NCBI RefSeq assembly: GCF_000021945.1 | Contig: NC_011831.1 | Coordinates: 124,001-188,000, forward strand | From: Chloroflexus aggregans DSM 9485 | Lineage (GTDB): Bacteria; Chloroflexota; Chloroflexia; Chloroflexales; Chloroflexaceae | Reading direction: 5' to 3' | Length of the DNA: 64,000 nt | In this document: positions 9,372-17,877 of the stretch, piece after piece | Numbering within the stretch: position 1 is the stretch's first letter | Layout of the letters: each line of letters begins with the position of its first letter | Notes under the pieces: model-generated | What the model saw: only the letters and a program-made list of their open reading frames with translations | Told to the model about the DNA's origin: nothing | The model's database searches: none | Program-made: the position numbers and the translations under genes

Positions 9372-11445
9372 TGCGAATCCGGATCTGCCAGCTCCAACTC
9401 GGAAAGCGCTCGATGTCTTTCGGTAACTCAAACCCGGCCAACCTCCCACTCGCGACCAGTGCCTGCAATTCGGCTTCGGCTTCGGCACGGCTTCGGCCAA
9501 GCACGGCGTTCTGAATGGCAGCCCGTGTTGCCGGATCAAGCTCATTACCACAGGCCGGGTCGGGGCCAACTTCACCGTCAATCTGTAGGGCTGACCCGTC
9601 CCAGCGCCAGCCACGCACGAACGCCGCTCGGCAATCACCTGGACGTAATTGACCGTTCTGGATGAGCTGCGTGTTAAACGCATCGGCCAGTTGGCGTTGG
9701 AATTGCGCGCTATCGCCGGCAATCGCCAGCCCACTATAGCGCGCCTGTACCGTCAAGGTAAACGAGCGAGTATCTCGCAACGTTGTGCCGACTGGCGGAA
9801 CGACAATCTGCTCGAAACCGGCCAGTTGTTCGAGTTCGGCCCGACTCGGCGAGACGGTCGTCGGCTCAAGACGCAGGTTGCGGGCCAGTGCCAGCCCATC
9901 AAGCTGTCGGCGCGCCTCTTGATCGAGGCTGGTCAGGGTTTCGGCCAAGTAGCGACGCACATCACTCTCTTTTATCACGAAGACCTCTTCGTCAGTCCCG
10001 CCACCAATTGCATCATGCACGACGGTCAAGATGCCACCGGTTAGCGTAATCGTCGGACCGCCGGGAATGCGAACTTCCCGAATGGAGTTCGCCGGGATGT
10101 TCGAGGCACTGCCGGGCGAACGGGCTGTGATCGGGACCTGCGCTTCACCGAGGGTAGTAATGATCTGGTTGCCCAGATTCGAGGTAACAGCACCCGGTAC
10201 TGTCACTTCGACATTGCTGATAAATGGGATCGGCTGGTTGTTAGGGCCAATCGCGATGAATTCACTCCCTGCCGGGATCGTGATCGGCTGCGTGTTGAGG
10301 TTGCGGAGGGTAATAACACCGGACGCACTCTCTACCGGTGTGAGGACTCCTTCCGTTACTTCACCACTTCGACTAATGGCTACCGTAGTGCTAATCGGCT
10401 CAGCGACGACGGCGCCCTGTGCGGTATTACCGGATACCGGCGACAGTGGAATGACTAAGCCATTGATCGGGACCGTCTCACGTGCCGGTAGACGAACAAC
10501 GATGGTCACGCTGCGAGTCACAACCAGAAAGATGCCGAAAGCGATAAGGGTGATGAGTAGAATACCGAGTAGGCTCCAACTGAGCTGAGATAATGGACGG
10601 TTTGCCGGACGTGCAGCCGCTTTGGGCGTTGCCGGTGGCGGAGTACGGGTGGGCAAGCGGCGTGGCCTCTCGGCTGTATCGGTTGCCGCAGTTGGGGGTG
10701 GCGTTGTGCGTTGCGGTGGCCGTGTCGGGCGTTTTGCTCGCTCGGTCTCACTCCGTTGCCCGATTTGATTCGCGCGTGCCGTTTCCGCCGCCGATAATTG
10801 AATATCCTCAGGACGAACCCGTGGCGGTTGAGCGCTTGATTCGCGTGATGAAGGGATAGGTGGTGGCGGTGCCCCAGTCCGCTCTTGCTCGAAAGCTGCG
10901 GCCAGGTCATCGAGTGCGTCAAAAAACTCGAGATCATCATCTCCCATCACCGGTGAGGATGGGGGAGCGGCACTATCGGACTGGGCCGGTAGCGGGCGGG
11001 TTGTCGGTGCGGCAATGGGACGAGTTTCGGCAGTTGATGGTTTCACGGGGGGGGTAAAGAGCATGGCAGACGAATCGGTTCCGGTCAACTCATCAAGTGC
11101 TGCCAAAAACTCGAGATCCTCGGCGGGAATATCCTCAGTCGTCGGCGAAGAAGTAGCCGGCGGTGGAGATTGCACGTGTGTACCGGTGACTTCAATCGTC
11201 GTTAAACCGCTCTGGCGGGCCGCTTTCAGAATCGCCGGATCAGAGCTAATAATCGTCAACGAAATCCCGGCTGCTGCTGCCAACGCACGCACTGTATCCG
11301 TCCCGGCCACACGTTGGAGTACCGTTGTACCTTCAGGGGCCAAGATTTGCACATTAGCAGCATGGGTTGCTCGTACCCGTGCCATGAGCGACTCGGCAGT
11401 ATCTTCGGGGAGCGCAAGGACAAGTGCCGTCTCATCGGTGATCAT
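9364..11445 (-). CDS. Membrane-anchored protein with baseplate-J-like domain
   Basis: A 693-residue protein. An alpha/beta N-terminal region (1-90, LVLALPEDTAESLMARV, GISLTIISSDPAI) is followed by about 220 residues of low-complexity Pro/Thr/Ala linker and a single transmembrane helix (SLLGILLITLIAFGIFLVV, about 303-321). The C-terminal extracytoplasmic part resembles baseplate J / gp47 proteins: SASGVITLRNLNTQPITIP, AGSEFIA, then ITARSPGSASNIPANS. There are no other phage tail genes nearby, so this is probably a host envelope protein that reuses the fold. It is tightly coupled to ruvX downstream and lies 67 bases after alaS. Function is unknown. Confidence 0.75.
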   Translation of the reverse strand: MITDETALVLALPEDTAESLMARVRATHAANVQILAPEGTTVLQRVAGTDTVRALAAAAGISLTIISSDPAILKAARQSGLTTIEVTGTHVQSPPPATSSPTTEDIPAEDLEFLAALDELTGTDSSAMLFTPPVKPSTAETRPIAAPTTRPLPAQSDSAAPPSSPVMGDDDLEFFDALDDLAAAFEQERTGAPPPPIPSSRESSAQPPRVRPEDIQLSAAETARANQIGQRSETERAKRPTRPPQRTTPPPTAATDTAERPRRLPTRTPPPATPKAAARPANRPLSQLSWSLLGILLITLIAFGIFLVVTRSVTIVVRLPARETVPINGLVIPLSPVSGNTAQGAVVAEPISTTVAISRSGEVTEGVLTPVESASGVITLRNLNTQPITIPAGSEFIAIGPNNQPIPFISNVEVTVPGAVTSNLGNQIITTLGEAQVPITARSPGSASNIPANSIREVRIPGGPTITLTGGILTVVHDAIGGGTDEEVFVIKESDVRRYLAETLTSLDQEARRQLDGLALARNLRLEPTTVSPSRAELEQLAGFEQIVVPPVGTTLRDTRSFTLTVQARYSGLAIAGDSAQFQRQLADAFNTQLIQNGQLRPGDCRAAFVRGWRWDGSALQIDGEVGPDPACGNELDPATRAAIQNAVLGRSRAEAEAELQALVASGRLAGFELPKDIERFPSWSWQIRIRNE

Positions 11446-11461
11446 AGCCCCTCACCTGGCC

Positions 11462-11486
11462 TCTGTGCTCACCCGGTGAGCACAGA
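11462..11486 (-). other. Strong inverted repeat between alaS and the baseplate-J gene
   Basis: Two 12-base perfectly complementary arms (TCTGTGCTCACC and its complement) around one base. In RNA this forms a tight hairpin in the 67-base gap. There is no U tract on either strand, so it is more likely an mRNA-processing or attenuation element than a complete intrinsic terminator. Confidence 0.5.
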
Positions 11487-11512
11487 AGACCTCCAGCAAT
11501 TTGATGCTTGAC

Positions 11513-14203
11513 CTATCCTACCTGTTCGGCCAACACGTCTACCGCAGCAGTGATAGCAGCCGCCAAGCGGTCGGGGGTCCGTCCACCGGCTTGCGCTATT
11601 TCCGGTCGGCCACCACCACCACCACCGACGATAGCGGCAAGCGGTTTGACAATATGCACTGCATTCAGGCCTCGCTTGACCAGATCGGACGTAACAATTG
11701 TAAGTAATTGCGGTTTACCGTTGATCTGAGCGCCAAGCACAATCACGGCACTACCCAGCTTATCGCGCAGATATTCACCCATCTCACGCAGGCGTTCGAC
11801 CGAATCGGCTTCCACCTCTGCTGCCAGCAGCGGAATCCCGGCGACCGTTTGCGTGCGATGTACCAGGGTATCAAGCATCTCGCGCGCCAACTTACTCCGC
11901 AGCGCCTCCAGCTCTTGCCGTCGTTGCCGGTTCTCGGCCAAAAGCGCCTCGATTCGTTCGATCAGTTGTGCAGGTTGCGCATTGATCCGTGCAGCCAGGT
12001 CGCGTAACGTCTGTGCTTGTTCTTCTGCCCATAACTCGGCGCCACGCCCGGTCAGAGCCTCAACGCGACGAATCCCACTACCGATACTCCCTTCACCGAG
12101 GATGCGGACAAACCCAATCTCACCGGTGCGATTCACGTGTGTGCCACCGCACAGCTCAAGGCTATCACGAGAAGCGTACTCACCGTTCTCAATTCCGGTA
12201 CCGCGTTCAATGGTCACGACGCGCACGGTATCACCGTACTTCTCGCCAAACAGCGCGATCGCACCGCGTGCTATGGCAGACCGGTAACCGGTAATTTCCC
12301 AGCGTACCGATGCATCGGCGCGGACCCACGCATTCAGACGGCGCTCGATCTCACGCAATTCTTCGGGATCGAGCGGTTTAGTATGGGTAAAGTCGAAGCG
12401 CAGCCGGTCGGGCGCCACCAACGAACCGGCTTGCGCCGCGTGTTCGCCGAGCACGTCGCGTAAGGCGCGCTGAAGCATATGGGTCGCAGTGTGGTTCCGC
12501 TGAATATCGGCCCGCCGTACCATATCAACCGTAGCCTGCACCTGATCGCCTACATGGATCGTACCGCTGACCACACGACCATAGTGAACGATCAGACCGG
12601 GCAATGGCCGGCGGGTATCTTCGATCTGCACCGAACCCTCTGGCCCGACCAGCACGCCGGTATCACCAACCTGACCGCCACTTTCGGCGTAGAAAGGCGT
12701 CGTATCGAGCACAATTTGCACTTGCCGTCCGACCATCGCAGACGTAATCGCATCGCCATCGGCCAACATACCGATCACCGTTGCTCGGTCGCTCAAGCGC
12801 TCGTAGCCGGTAAAGTGCGACGCAGGCAGATCAAGTTCGGCCCACAGATCGGCTTCACCGCCACGCTTCCCGGCCGCCGCCGCTCGTGAACGAGCGCGTT
12901 GTTCGGCCATTGCCGCCTCATAACCGGCTTCATCGACTGTCAACCCTTGTTCGGCAGCAATCTTCTGGGTCAAATCGAGGGGAAAGCCATACGTGTCTTT
13001 CAGCACGAACGCATCGGTACCGGGGATCACCGTCTCGCCACGGGTACGTACCTGCTCAATCACAGCATTGAGGCGGCTCAGGCCACCGCTCAGAGTACGC
13101 AAAAATTGGCGCTCTTCCTGGTCGGCGGCACTCAAGATAAGTTCGCGTCGATTTACTAATTCGGGGTACACCTCACCCATTTGATCGATCACCGTTGTAA
13201 TCACCTCGGCGAGGAATGGCCGTTCAAAGCCAATCGTGCGACCCTGATACGCGGCTCGGCGCAAAATACGGCGTAACACATACGGACGGCCCAGATTACC
13301 GGGCAAAACCCCATCGGCGATCAAGAACGCAATTGCACGTGAGTGGTCGGCGATAGCACGGTACGCGCTGCGATGGGCCTGATAATGCTCTTCGTCGCTA
13401 CCGCGCACGGCAATGATACGGTTAATAATGGACACGAACAGATCGGTATCATACGTGCTATGGACGCCTTGCATCACCATTGCCATTCGCTCAAGACCCA
13501 TACCGGTATCGACCGAAGGCCGTGGTAGCGGCTGCATGGTGGCGCGGTCGTACTGCATGAACACATTATTCCAGATCTCGACATAATTCGGATCGTCGGA
13601 ATTAACGCCCTCGGCACGCATTTGGCTCAGATCATCACCGATGTAGATGGTAATCTCCGAGCATGGACCACAGGGACCGGTATCGCCCATCACCCAAAAG
13701 TTGTCTTTACGGCCAAAGCGCAACACCCGCGACGGGTCGGCGCCTTGCGCGATCCACAACGCTGCCGCCTCATCATCAGGTGGCACTTCATCATCGCCGG
13801 CAAACACCGTAAACCAAAGTCTTTCGACCGGCAACTGGAACTCTTCGGTTAGCAATTTCCACGCCAATCGAATCGCCTCGGCTTTGAAGTAATCGCCGAA
13901 CGAGAAGTTGCCTAACATTTCAAAGAAGGTATGGTGGCGTGGTGAGGGGCCAACTTCTTCGAGATCGTTGTGTTTACCGCTAACACGCAAACACTTTTGG
14001 GCAGTTACAGCACGAGTATACGGGCGTTGTTCGCGACCCAAAAAAACATCTTTAAACTGCACCATGCCGGAATTAGCGAACAGCAACGTTGGATCGTCGG
14101 CGACAACCAACGACGAGCTGGGTACATGGGTATGGCCATGGCGCTTAAAAAACGATATGAACGTTTCACGAATCTGAGCGGCGGTCAGTTTTTGCATACG
14201 CAT
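11513..14203 (-). CDS. alaS: Alanine--tRNA ligase
   Basis: Charges tRNA-Ala with alanine and edits mischarged Ser/Gly. About 896 residues, usual for bacterial AlaRS. The class II core at the N-terminus shows FFKRHGHTHVPSSSLVV, DDPTLLFANSGMVQFKDVFLG and RVSGKHNDLEEVG. The editing domain has the zinc-type motifs HTATHMLQRAL and CGGTHVNRTGEIG. The C-terminal C-Ala region ends in a glycine-rich segment (AIVGGGGGGRPEIAQAGG). The start is MRMQKL at 14203 or MQKL at 14197, with a weak AGG site upstream of both; the frame back to 14443 is not supported. It is the first gene of the minus-strand run alaS-baseplateJ-ruvX-GNAT. Confidence 0.95.
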   Translation of the reverse strand: MRMQKLTAAQIRETFISFFKRHGHTHVPSSSLVVADDPTLLFANSGMVQFKDVFLGREQRPYTRAVTAQKCLRVSGKHNDLEEVGPSPRHHTFFEMLGNFSFGDYFKAEAIRLAWKLLTEEFQLPVERLWFTVFAGDDEVPPDDEAAALWIAQGADPSRVLRFGRKDNFWVMGDTGPCGPCSEITIYIGDDLSQMRAEGVNSDDPNYVEIWNNVFMQYDRATMQPLPRPSVDTGMGLERMAMVMQGVHSTYDTDLFVSIINRIIAVRGSDEEHYQAHRSAYRAIADHSRAIAFLIADGVLPGNLGRPYVLRRILRRAAYQGRTIGFERPFLAEVITTVIDQMGEVYPELVNRRELILSAADQEERQFLRTLSGGLSRLNAVIEQVRTRGETVIPGTDAFVLKDTYGFPLDLTQKIAAEQGLTVDEAGYEAAMAEQRARSRAAAAGKRGGEADLWAELDLPASHFTGYERLSDRATVIGMLADGDAITSAMVGRQVQIVLDTTPFYAESGGQVGDTGVLVGPEGSVQIEDTRRPLPGLIVHYGRVVSGTIHVGDQVQATVDMVRRADIQRNHTATHMLQRALRDVLGEHAAQAGSLVAPDRLRFDFTHTKPLDPEELREIERRLNAWVRADASVRWEITGYRSAIARGAIALFGEKYGDTVRVVTIERGTGIENGEYASRDSLELCGGTHVNRTGEIGFVRILGEGSIGSGIRRVEALTGRGAELWAEEQAQTLRDLAARINAQPAQLIERIEALLAENRQRRQELEALRSKLAREMLDTLVHRTQTVAGIPLLAAEVEADSVERLREMGEYLRDKLGSAVIVLGAQINGKPQLLTIVTSDLVKRGLNAVHIVKPLAAIVGGGGGGRPEIAQAGGRTPDRLAAAITAAVDVLAEQVG

Positions 14204-14279
14204 ATAGCCTATGATGAAAAAGAAGGCATCTTTGCCTATCTTAACTAGCTTCCTCGCGGTATTGTAGACGATTGTGGCG

Positions 14280-14308
14280 CTGACCGTCAACCGTTTGCAC
14301 GGTATAAT
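14280..14308 (+). promoter_or_regulatory. Possible promoter for the GNAT-like gene at 14389
   Basis: A perfect TATAAT (14303-14308) lies 17 bases after a weak -35 (CTGACC, 14280-14285), in the 185-base region divergent between alaS and the plus-strand gene. Confidence 0.45.
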
Positions 14309-14388
14309 GGCGCGTAAGACCGGCGCTGCCAACAGGTGCTGCGTTGAACAACGAGGTCTCTGCCAAACAATGACCAAGAGATGAGTGT

Positions 14389-15165
14389 ATGCCATTGCAG
14401 ATCGTTCCTGTGACTGCCGAACACTACCCTGCGGTAAACGCATTCTTACGCCGGTCGCCGTACCGCAACGCGATTACGTTAGCGTTCTTGTATCGCCGAA
14501 ACGGGTCGGTGTCGATCAGAGCTGCTTTGAGCAATTATGTGGTGGTCGGAGTCGCTGCCGTGTGGCATGATGGATCACCGGTTCGTCTATCGTTCACCGT
14601 TGACGTGCCGCAGGCGCTTCCCATGCTGCTCGAAGCCTTGGCGATGGATAATCCCGAACTATGGAACCGGCCGTTTGAAATCGTTATGCCGGTTGCGCAC
14701 GTACCGTTATTGACCAACACAGCCCATCTTGAATCAGTTCACTTCCTGTACCAGATGGTGGTTGAACCGGAAACGTTGCATCCTATCGCACAACCACCTG
14801 CCCGTCGGATACAGAAAGACGATGTACAAGCGGTGAAAGACCTTCGGGCAACGGCGGCGCCTTGGCAGATCTGGACACCCGATTCGGTCCCGGCATTTGG
14901 TGTATTTGCGGCTGATGGTAGCTTGCTAGCGACCGCCGTGACCTGTTTTGCAACCGGTGATGTGGTTGAGCTAGGCTGGGCGATGCAGACCGGATCACTA
15001 CCGGCACTGCAATCCGCGCTCAGTGCCTTAATCCAGAGTTGCTTTAGTATCACTTCACGAGTCTATCTCTTCGTTGATGCCACAGATAGTACCCTCTTTG
15101 ATGCCTGTCGGAGGCTTGGCTTCTGGCCGGCCGAACGGTTTATCTGGGCAACGACCCGCTTGTGA
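14389..15165 (+). CDS. GNAT-like acetyltransferase-fold protein, substrate unknown
   Basis: A 258-residue cytoplasmic protein. The N-terminal PVTAEHYPAVNAFLRRSPYRNAI and the C-terminal half (FGVFAADGSLLATAVTCF, VVELGWAMQTGSLPALQSAL, LFDACRRLGFWPAERFIWA) follow the order of a GNAT fold: a beta-strand, an AcCoA-binding helix, and a final 'rLGF' strand. The usual R-x-x-G-x-G/A loop is degenerate. It may be a two-lobed GNAT in which only the second lobe is intact. Transcribed divergently from alaS. Confidence 0.6.
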   Translation: MPLQIVPVTAEHYPAVNAFLRRSPYRNAITLAFLYRRNGSVSIRAALSNYVVVGVAAVWHDGSPVRLSFTVDVPQALPMLLEALAMDNPELWNRPFEIVMPVAHVPLLTNTAHLESVHFLYQMVVEPETLHPIAQPPARRIQKDDVQAVKDLRATAAPWQIWTPDSVPAFGVFAADGSLLATAVTCFATGDVVELGWAMQTGSLPALQSALSALIQSCFSITSRVYLFVDATDSTLFDACRRLGFWPAERFIWATTRL

Positions 15166-15205
15166 TAAATTTTCACCATAAGCCAATCTAACACTTTTCT
15201 TCTGG

Positions 15206-15235
15206 TTGACATTGCGGATCGTTCTGTGCTACACT
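15206..15235 (+). promoter_or_regulatory. Promoter of the acyl-CoA dehydrogenase gene
   Basis: TTGACA (15206-15211), 18-base spacer, TACACT (15230-15235). It is followed by an AGGAGG ribosome site just before the ATG at 15328. Confidence 0.6.
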
Positions 15236-15327
15236 GCTCTTGACGCATTGCGTCATCCCGTTCTCCTCTTAAAACAAGATCGCACAACAATGACGTTACA
15301 AGATCCAGCGTTGATCAGGAGGTAGAT

Positions 15328-16656
15328 ATGGCATTCGTTACCCTTCCGGCCAACCTCACCCGTATGATGCAGCAGGTACAGGTACCATTCGTTGACACCT
15401 TTCGGGCGTTACGTGGTGTTACACCGCAAGAGATCGGTCTGCTGCTAAAAAGCATTACCGCCAAACGACGACCAAAGCGGGTGCCGCCGGTGAACAGTGA
15501 TTTCTACGATATTCTGGCCGAACTCTCACCCGAAGAGCAAGCGATCCAGCAGAAGATTCGCTCATACATGGAAGAGAAGATTCGGCCAATCGCCAACAGC
15601 TTCTGGGAGCGCGGCGAGTTTCCGCACGAGATCGTCCCCGGTTTTGCCCGTCTCATCGCCGAGACCTTCGGCTCACGGCCCTACGCCATCGACGCGCTCG
15701 GTCCAGTCCTCACCGGTGTAGCGTGTATGGAGATGGCACGGGTCGATCCCTCAATTTACACCTTTTTCGGGGTACATTGGGGTTTGTGCATGGGGTCAAT
15801 CGATCTCTTTGGTTCTCCCGAACAGAAGCAGCGCTGGTTACCACCGATGCAGCGGTTTGAGCTAATCGGCTCGTGGGCACTTACCGAACCGGATGTTGGT
15901 TCGGCAACTGCCGCCGGTCTCCAGACCACGGCCCGCTTTGAGCGTGGTCACTGGGTGCTCAACGGTGCGAAGAAATGGAGCGGGAATGCACCGATCGCCG
16001 ATATTAACATCATTTGGGCACGCGATGTGTCGAACAATCAGGTGCAAGGCTTCATCGTTGAGCGCAACACACCGGGGTACGAAGTCGAGCGGCTCGAAGG
16101 AAAGATTGCGCTACGCACCGTACAAAATGCCAACATCCGGCTGGTGAATTGTCGTATACCTGAAGCAAACCGCTTACCCAACGTCGGCGGTTTTCGCGGT
16201 GTAGCGCGTCAACTGGCGATCACCCGGGCGGCAGTAGCATGGGCGATGACCGGCGTGGCAATGGGTGCTTACGAACAGGCTCTCACTTACGCCCAACAGC
16301 GCATTCAATTTGGGCGGCCTATCGGTAGTTTTCAACTGGTTCAAAATAGTTTAGTGCAGATGCTGGCGAATGTGACGGCGATGCAGACGATGTGCCTGCG
16401 CATGAGTCAGATCGCTGCTCGTACCGGCAAAATCAGCCAAGAGCAGGCCTCGCTGGCGAAGGTTTTTTGTGGTGAAAAGATGCGCGAGACGGTGGCGCTG
16501 GCTCGCGCGGTTCTTGGCGGTAACGGTATTCTCCTCGAACACGGTGTTGCACGTTATTTCGCCGATGCTGAGGCGCTCTACTCATACGAAGGCACGCACG
16601 AGATGAATACGTTGATCGTGGGCCGGGCAATTACCGGAATCTCGGCTTTTGTCTAG
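15328..16656 (+). CDS. Acyl-CoA dehydrogenase family flavoprotein
   Basis: FAD enzyme of the acyl-CoA dehydrogenase fold, 442 residues. It probably oxidises an acyl-CoA at alpha-beta, with electrons passed to ETF. Seen: the N-terminal helical domain (LSPEEQAIQQKIRSYMEEKI), the mid-domain FAD motif IGSWALTEPDVGSATAAG followed by LNGAKKWSGNAPIADI, and the C-terminal bundle with YAQQRIQFGRPIGSFQLVQ and RAVLGGNGILLEHGVARYF. The YSYEGTHEMNTLIVGRAI segment holds the Glu in the position of the catalytic base of glutaryl-/short-chain types (EGT motif). Residues 1-45 are longer than usual. It has its own promoter and stands alone, so the substrate is not fixed by context; glutaryl-CoA-dehydrogenase-like is the best guess. 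Confidence 0.88.
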   Translation: MAFVTLPANLTRMMQQVQVPFVDTFRALRGVTPQEIGLLLKSITAKRRPKRVPPVNSDFYDILAELSPEEQAIQQKIRSYMEEKIRPIANSFWERGEFPHEIVPGFARLIAETFGSRPYAIDALGPVLTGVACMEMARVDPSIYTFFGVHWGLCMGSIDLFGSPEQKQRWLPPMQRFELIGSWALTEPDVGSATAAGLQTTARFERGHWVLNGAKKWSGNAPIADINIIWARDVSNNQVQGFIVERNTPGYEVERLEGKIALRTVQNANIRLVNCRIPEANRLPNVGGFRGVARQLAITRAAVAWAMTGVAMGAYEQALTYAQQRIQFGRPIGSFQLVQNSLVQMLANVTAMQTMCLRMSQIAARTGKISQEQASLAKVFCGEKMRETVALARAVLGGNGILLEHGVARYFADAEALYSYEGTHEMNTLIVGRAITGISAFV

Positions 16657-16689
16657 GCGAACGAAGCAGAGTGGTGTTGGGGGTATTCG

Positions 16690-17790
16690 CGCCCTTTGCC
16701 GCCTTTGCGGCCTTTGTGTTACGGTCTTGGCATGGGGTGGCACGGCGTGCCGTGCCCCTACCGGTGGCGCGCTGTGCGTCCACACCCTTTGCGCCCTTTG
16801 CGGCCTTTGTGTTACGGTCTTGGCATAGGGGGCACGGCACGCCGTGCCCCTACAGGTGGCGCGCCTGTGCGTCCACACCCTTTGCGGCCTTTGCGGCCTT
16901 TGCGTTACGGTCTTGGCATGGGGGGCACGGCGGTGCCGTGCCCCTACCGGTGGCGCGCTGTGCGTCCACACCCTTTGCGCCCTTTGCGGCCTTTGCGTTA
17001 CGGTCTTGGCATGGGGTGGCACGGCGGTGCCGCGCCCCTACCGGTGGCGCGCTGTGCGTCCACACCCTTTGCGCCCTTTGCCGCCTCTGCGACCTTTGCG
17101 TTACGGTCTTGGCATGGGGTGGCACGGCGTGCCGCGCCCCTACCGGTGGCGCGCTGTGCGTCCACACCCTTTGCGCCCTTTGCCGCCTCTGCGGCCTTGG
17201 CGTTACGGTCTTGGCATGGGGTGGCACGGCGTGCCGCGCCCCTACCGGTGGCGCGCCTGTGCGTCAGTATCTTTGCGCCCTTTGCCGCCTCTGCGGCCTT
17301 TGCGTGAGCAGCTTTGCCGCCTCTGCGGCCTTCGCGTTACGGCCTTGGCATGGGGGGCACGGCACGCCGTGCCCCTACAGGTGGCGCGCTGTGCGTCCAC
17401 ACCCTTTGCGGCCTTTGCGGCCTTCGCGTTACGGCCTTGGCATGGGGGGCACGGCACGCCGTGCCCCTACCGGTAGCGCGCCTGTGCGTCAGTATCTTGG
17501 CGCCCTTTGCCGCCTCTGCGGCCTTTGCGTGAGCAGCTTTGCCGCCTCTGCGGCCTTTGTGTTACGGTCTTGGCATGGGGTGGCACGGCGTGCCGCGCCC
17601 CTACCGGTGGCGCGCCTGTACGACCACATCTTTGCGCCCTTTACCGCCTCTGCGGTCTTTGCGTGAGCAGCTTTGCCGCCTCTGCGGCCTTTGCGTAAGC
17701 AGCTTTGCGCCCTTTGCCCCCTTGGCGGTCTTTGCGTGAGCAGCTTTGCCCCCTTTGCGGCCTTTGCGTAAGCAGCTTTGCGTCAGCGTC
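16690..17790. repeat. Composite tandem array: hairpin module plus CTTTGCG module
   Basis: About 1.1 kb of intergenic imperfect tandem repeat. Nine units carry the landmark ACGGT(C)CTTGGCAT at 16721, 16814, 16907, 17000, 17103, 17205, 17339, 17431 and 17564. Spacings are 93, 93, 93, 103, 102, 134, 92 and 133. Each unit holds a GC-rich palindrome (GGCACGGCGTGCC or a longer GGGGCACGG...CCGTGCCCC hairpin), a GTGCGTCCACACC block and several CTTTGCGCC/CTTTGCGGCC words. The 133-134-base units have an extra 31-base module (CTTTGCGTGAGCAG...). The last 150 bases consist only of that short module. Long open frames on both strands here are artefacts of the repeat. Confidence 0.92.
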
Positions 17791-17814
17791 ATTCCATCTT
17801 CGGTCTTTCTTTCG

Positions 17815-17843
17815 TTGACAAAATATGCCTTCGTTGATATATT
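17815..17843 (+). promoter_or_regulatory. Strong promoter of the nicotinate phosphoribosyltransferase gene
   Basis: TTGACA (17815-17820), 17-base spacer, TATATT (17838-17843): close to the sigma70 consensus, immediately after the end of the repeat array. Confidence 0.75.
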
Positions 17844-17845
17844 AA

Positions 17846-17862
17846 AGTGTAATAATTACACT
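17846..17862. promoter_or_regulatory. Palindromic operator in the pncB leader
   Basis: AGTGTAAT-A-ATTACACT, a perfect 8+1+8 palindrome starting two bases after the -10 box and so covering the transcription start. This is a classic repressor position. The gene makes NAD precursors, so a niacin/NAD-responsive repressor (NrtR or NiaR type) is plausible, but the cognate regulator is not in the window. Confidence 0.65.
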
Positions 17863-17877
17863 ATTTTGGAGTGTCCT

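Noticed and set aside
9372-9734. N-terminal extension of ruvX
   Set aside because: Overlaps the baseplate-J gene on the same strand and is absent from the YqgF family; the ATGAATGA start fits better.
9364-11445. Prophage or tailocin on the basis of the baseplate-J domain
   Set aside because: All neighbours are housekeeping genes, and the protein has a TM helix and a long linker not seen in tail proteins.
16671-17739. Several 60-331 codon frames on both strands in the 16.7-17.8 kb array
   Set aside because: Repeat-derived sequence (PFAAFAAFA, RYGLGMGGTA) without start signals.
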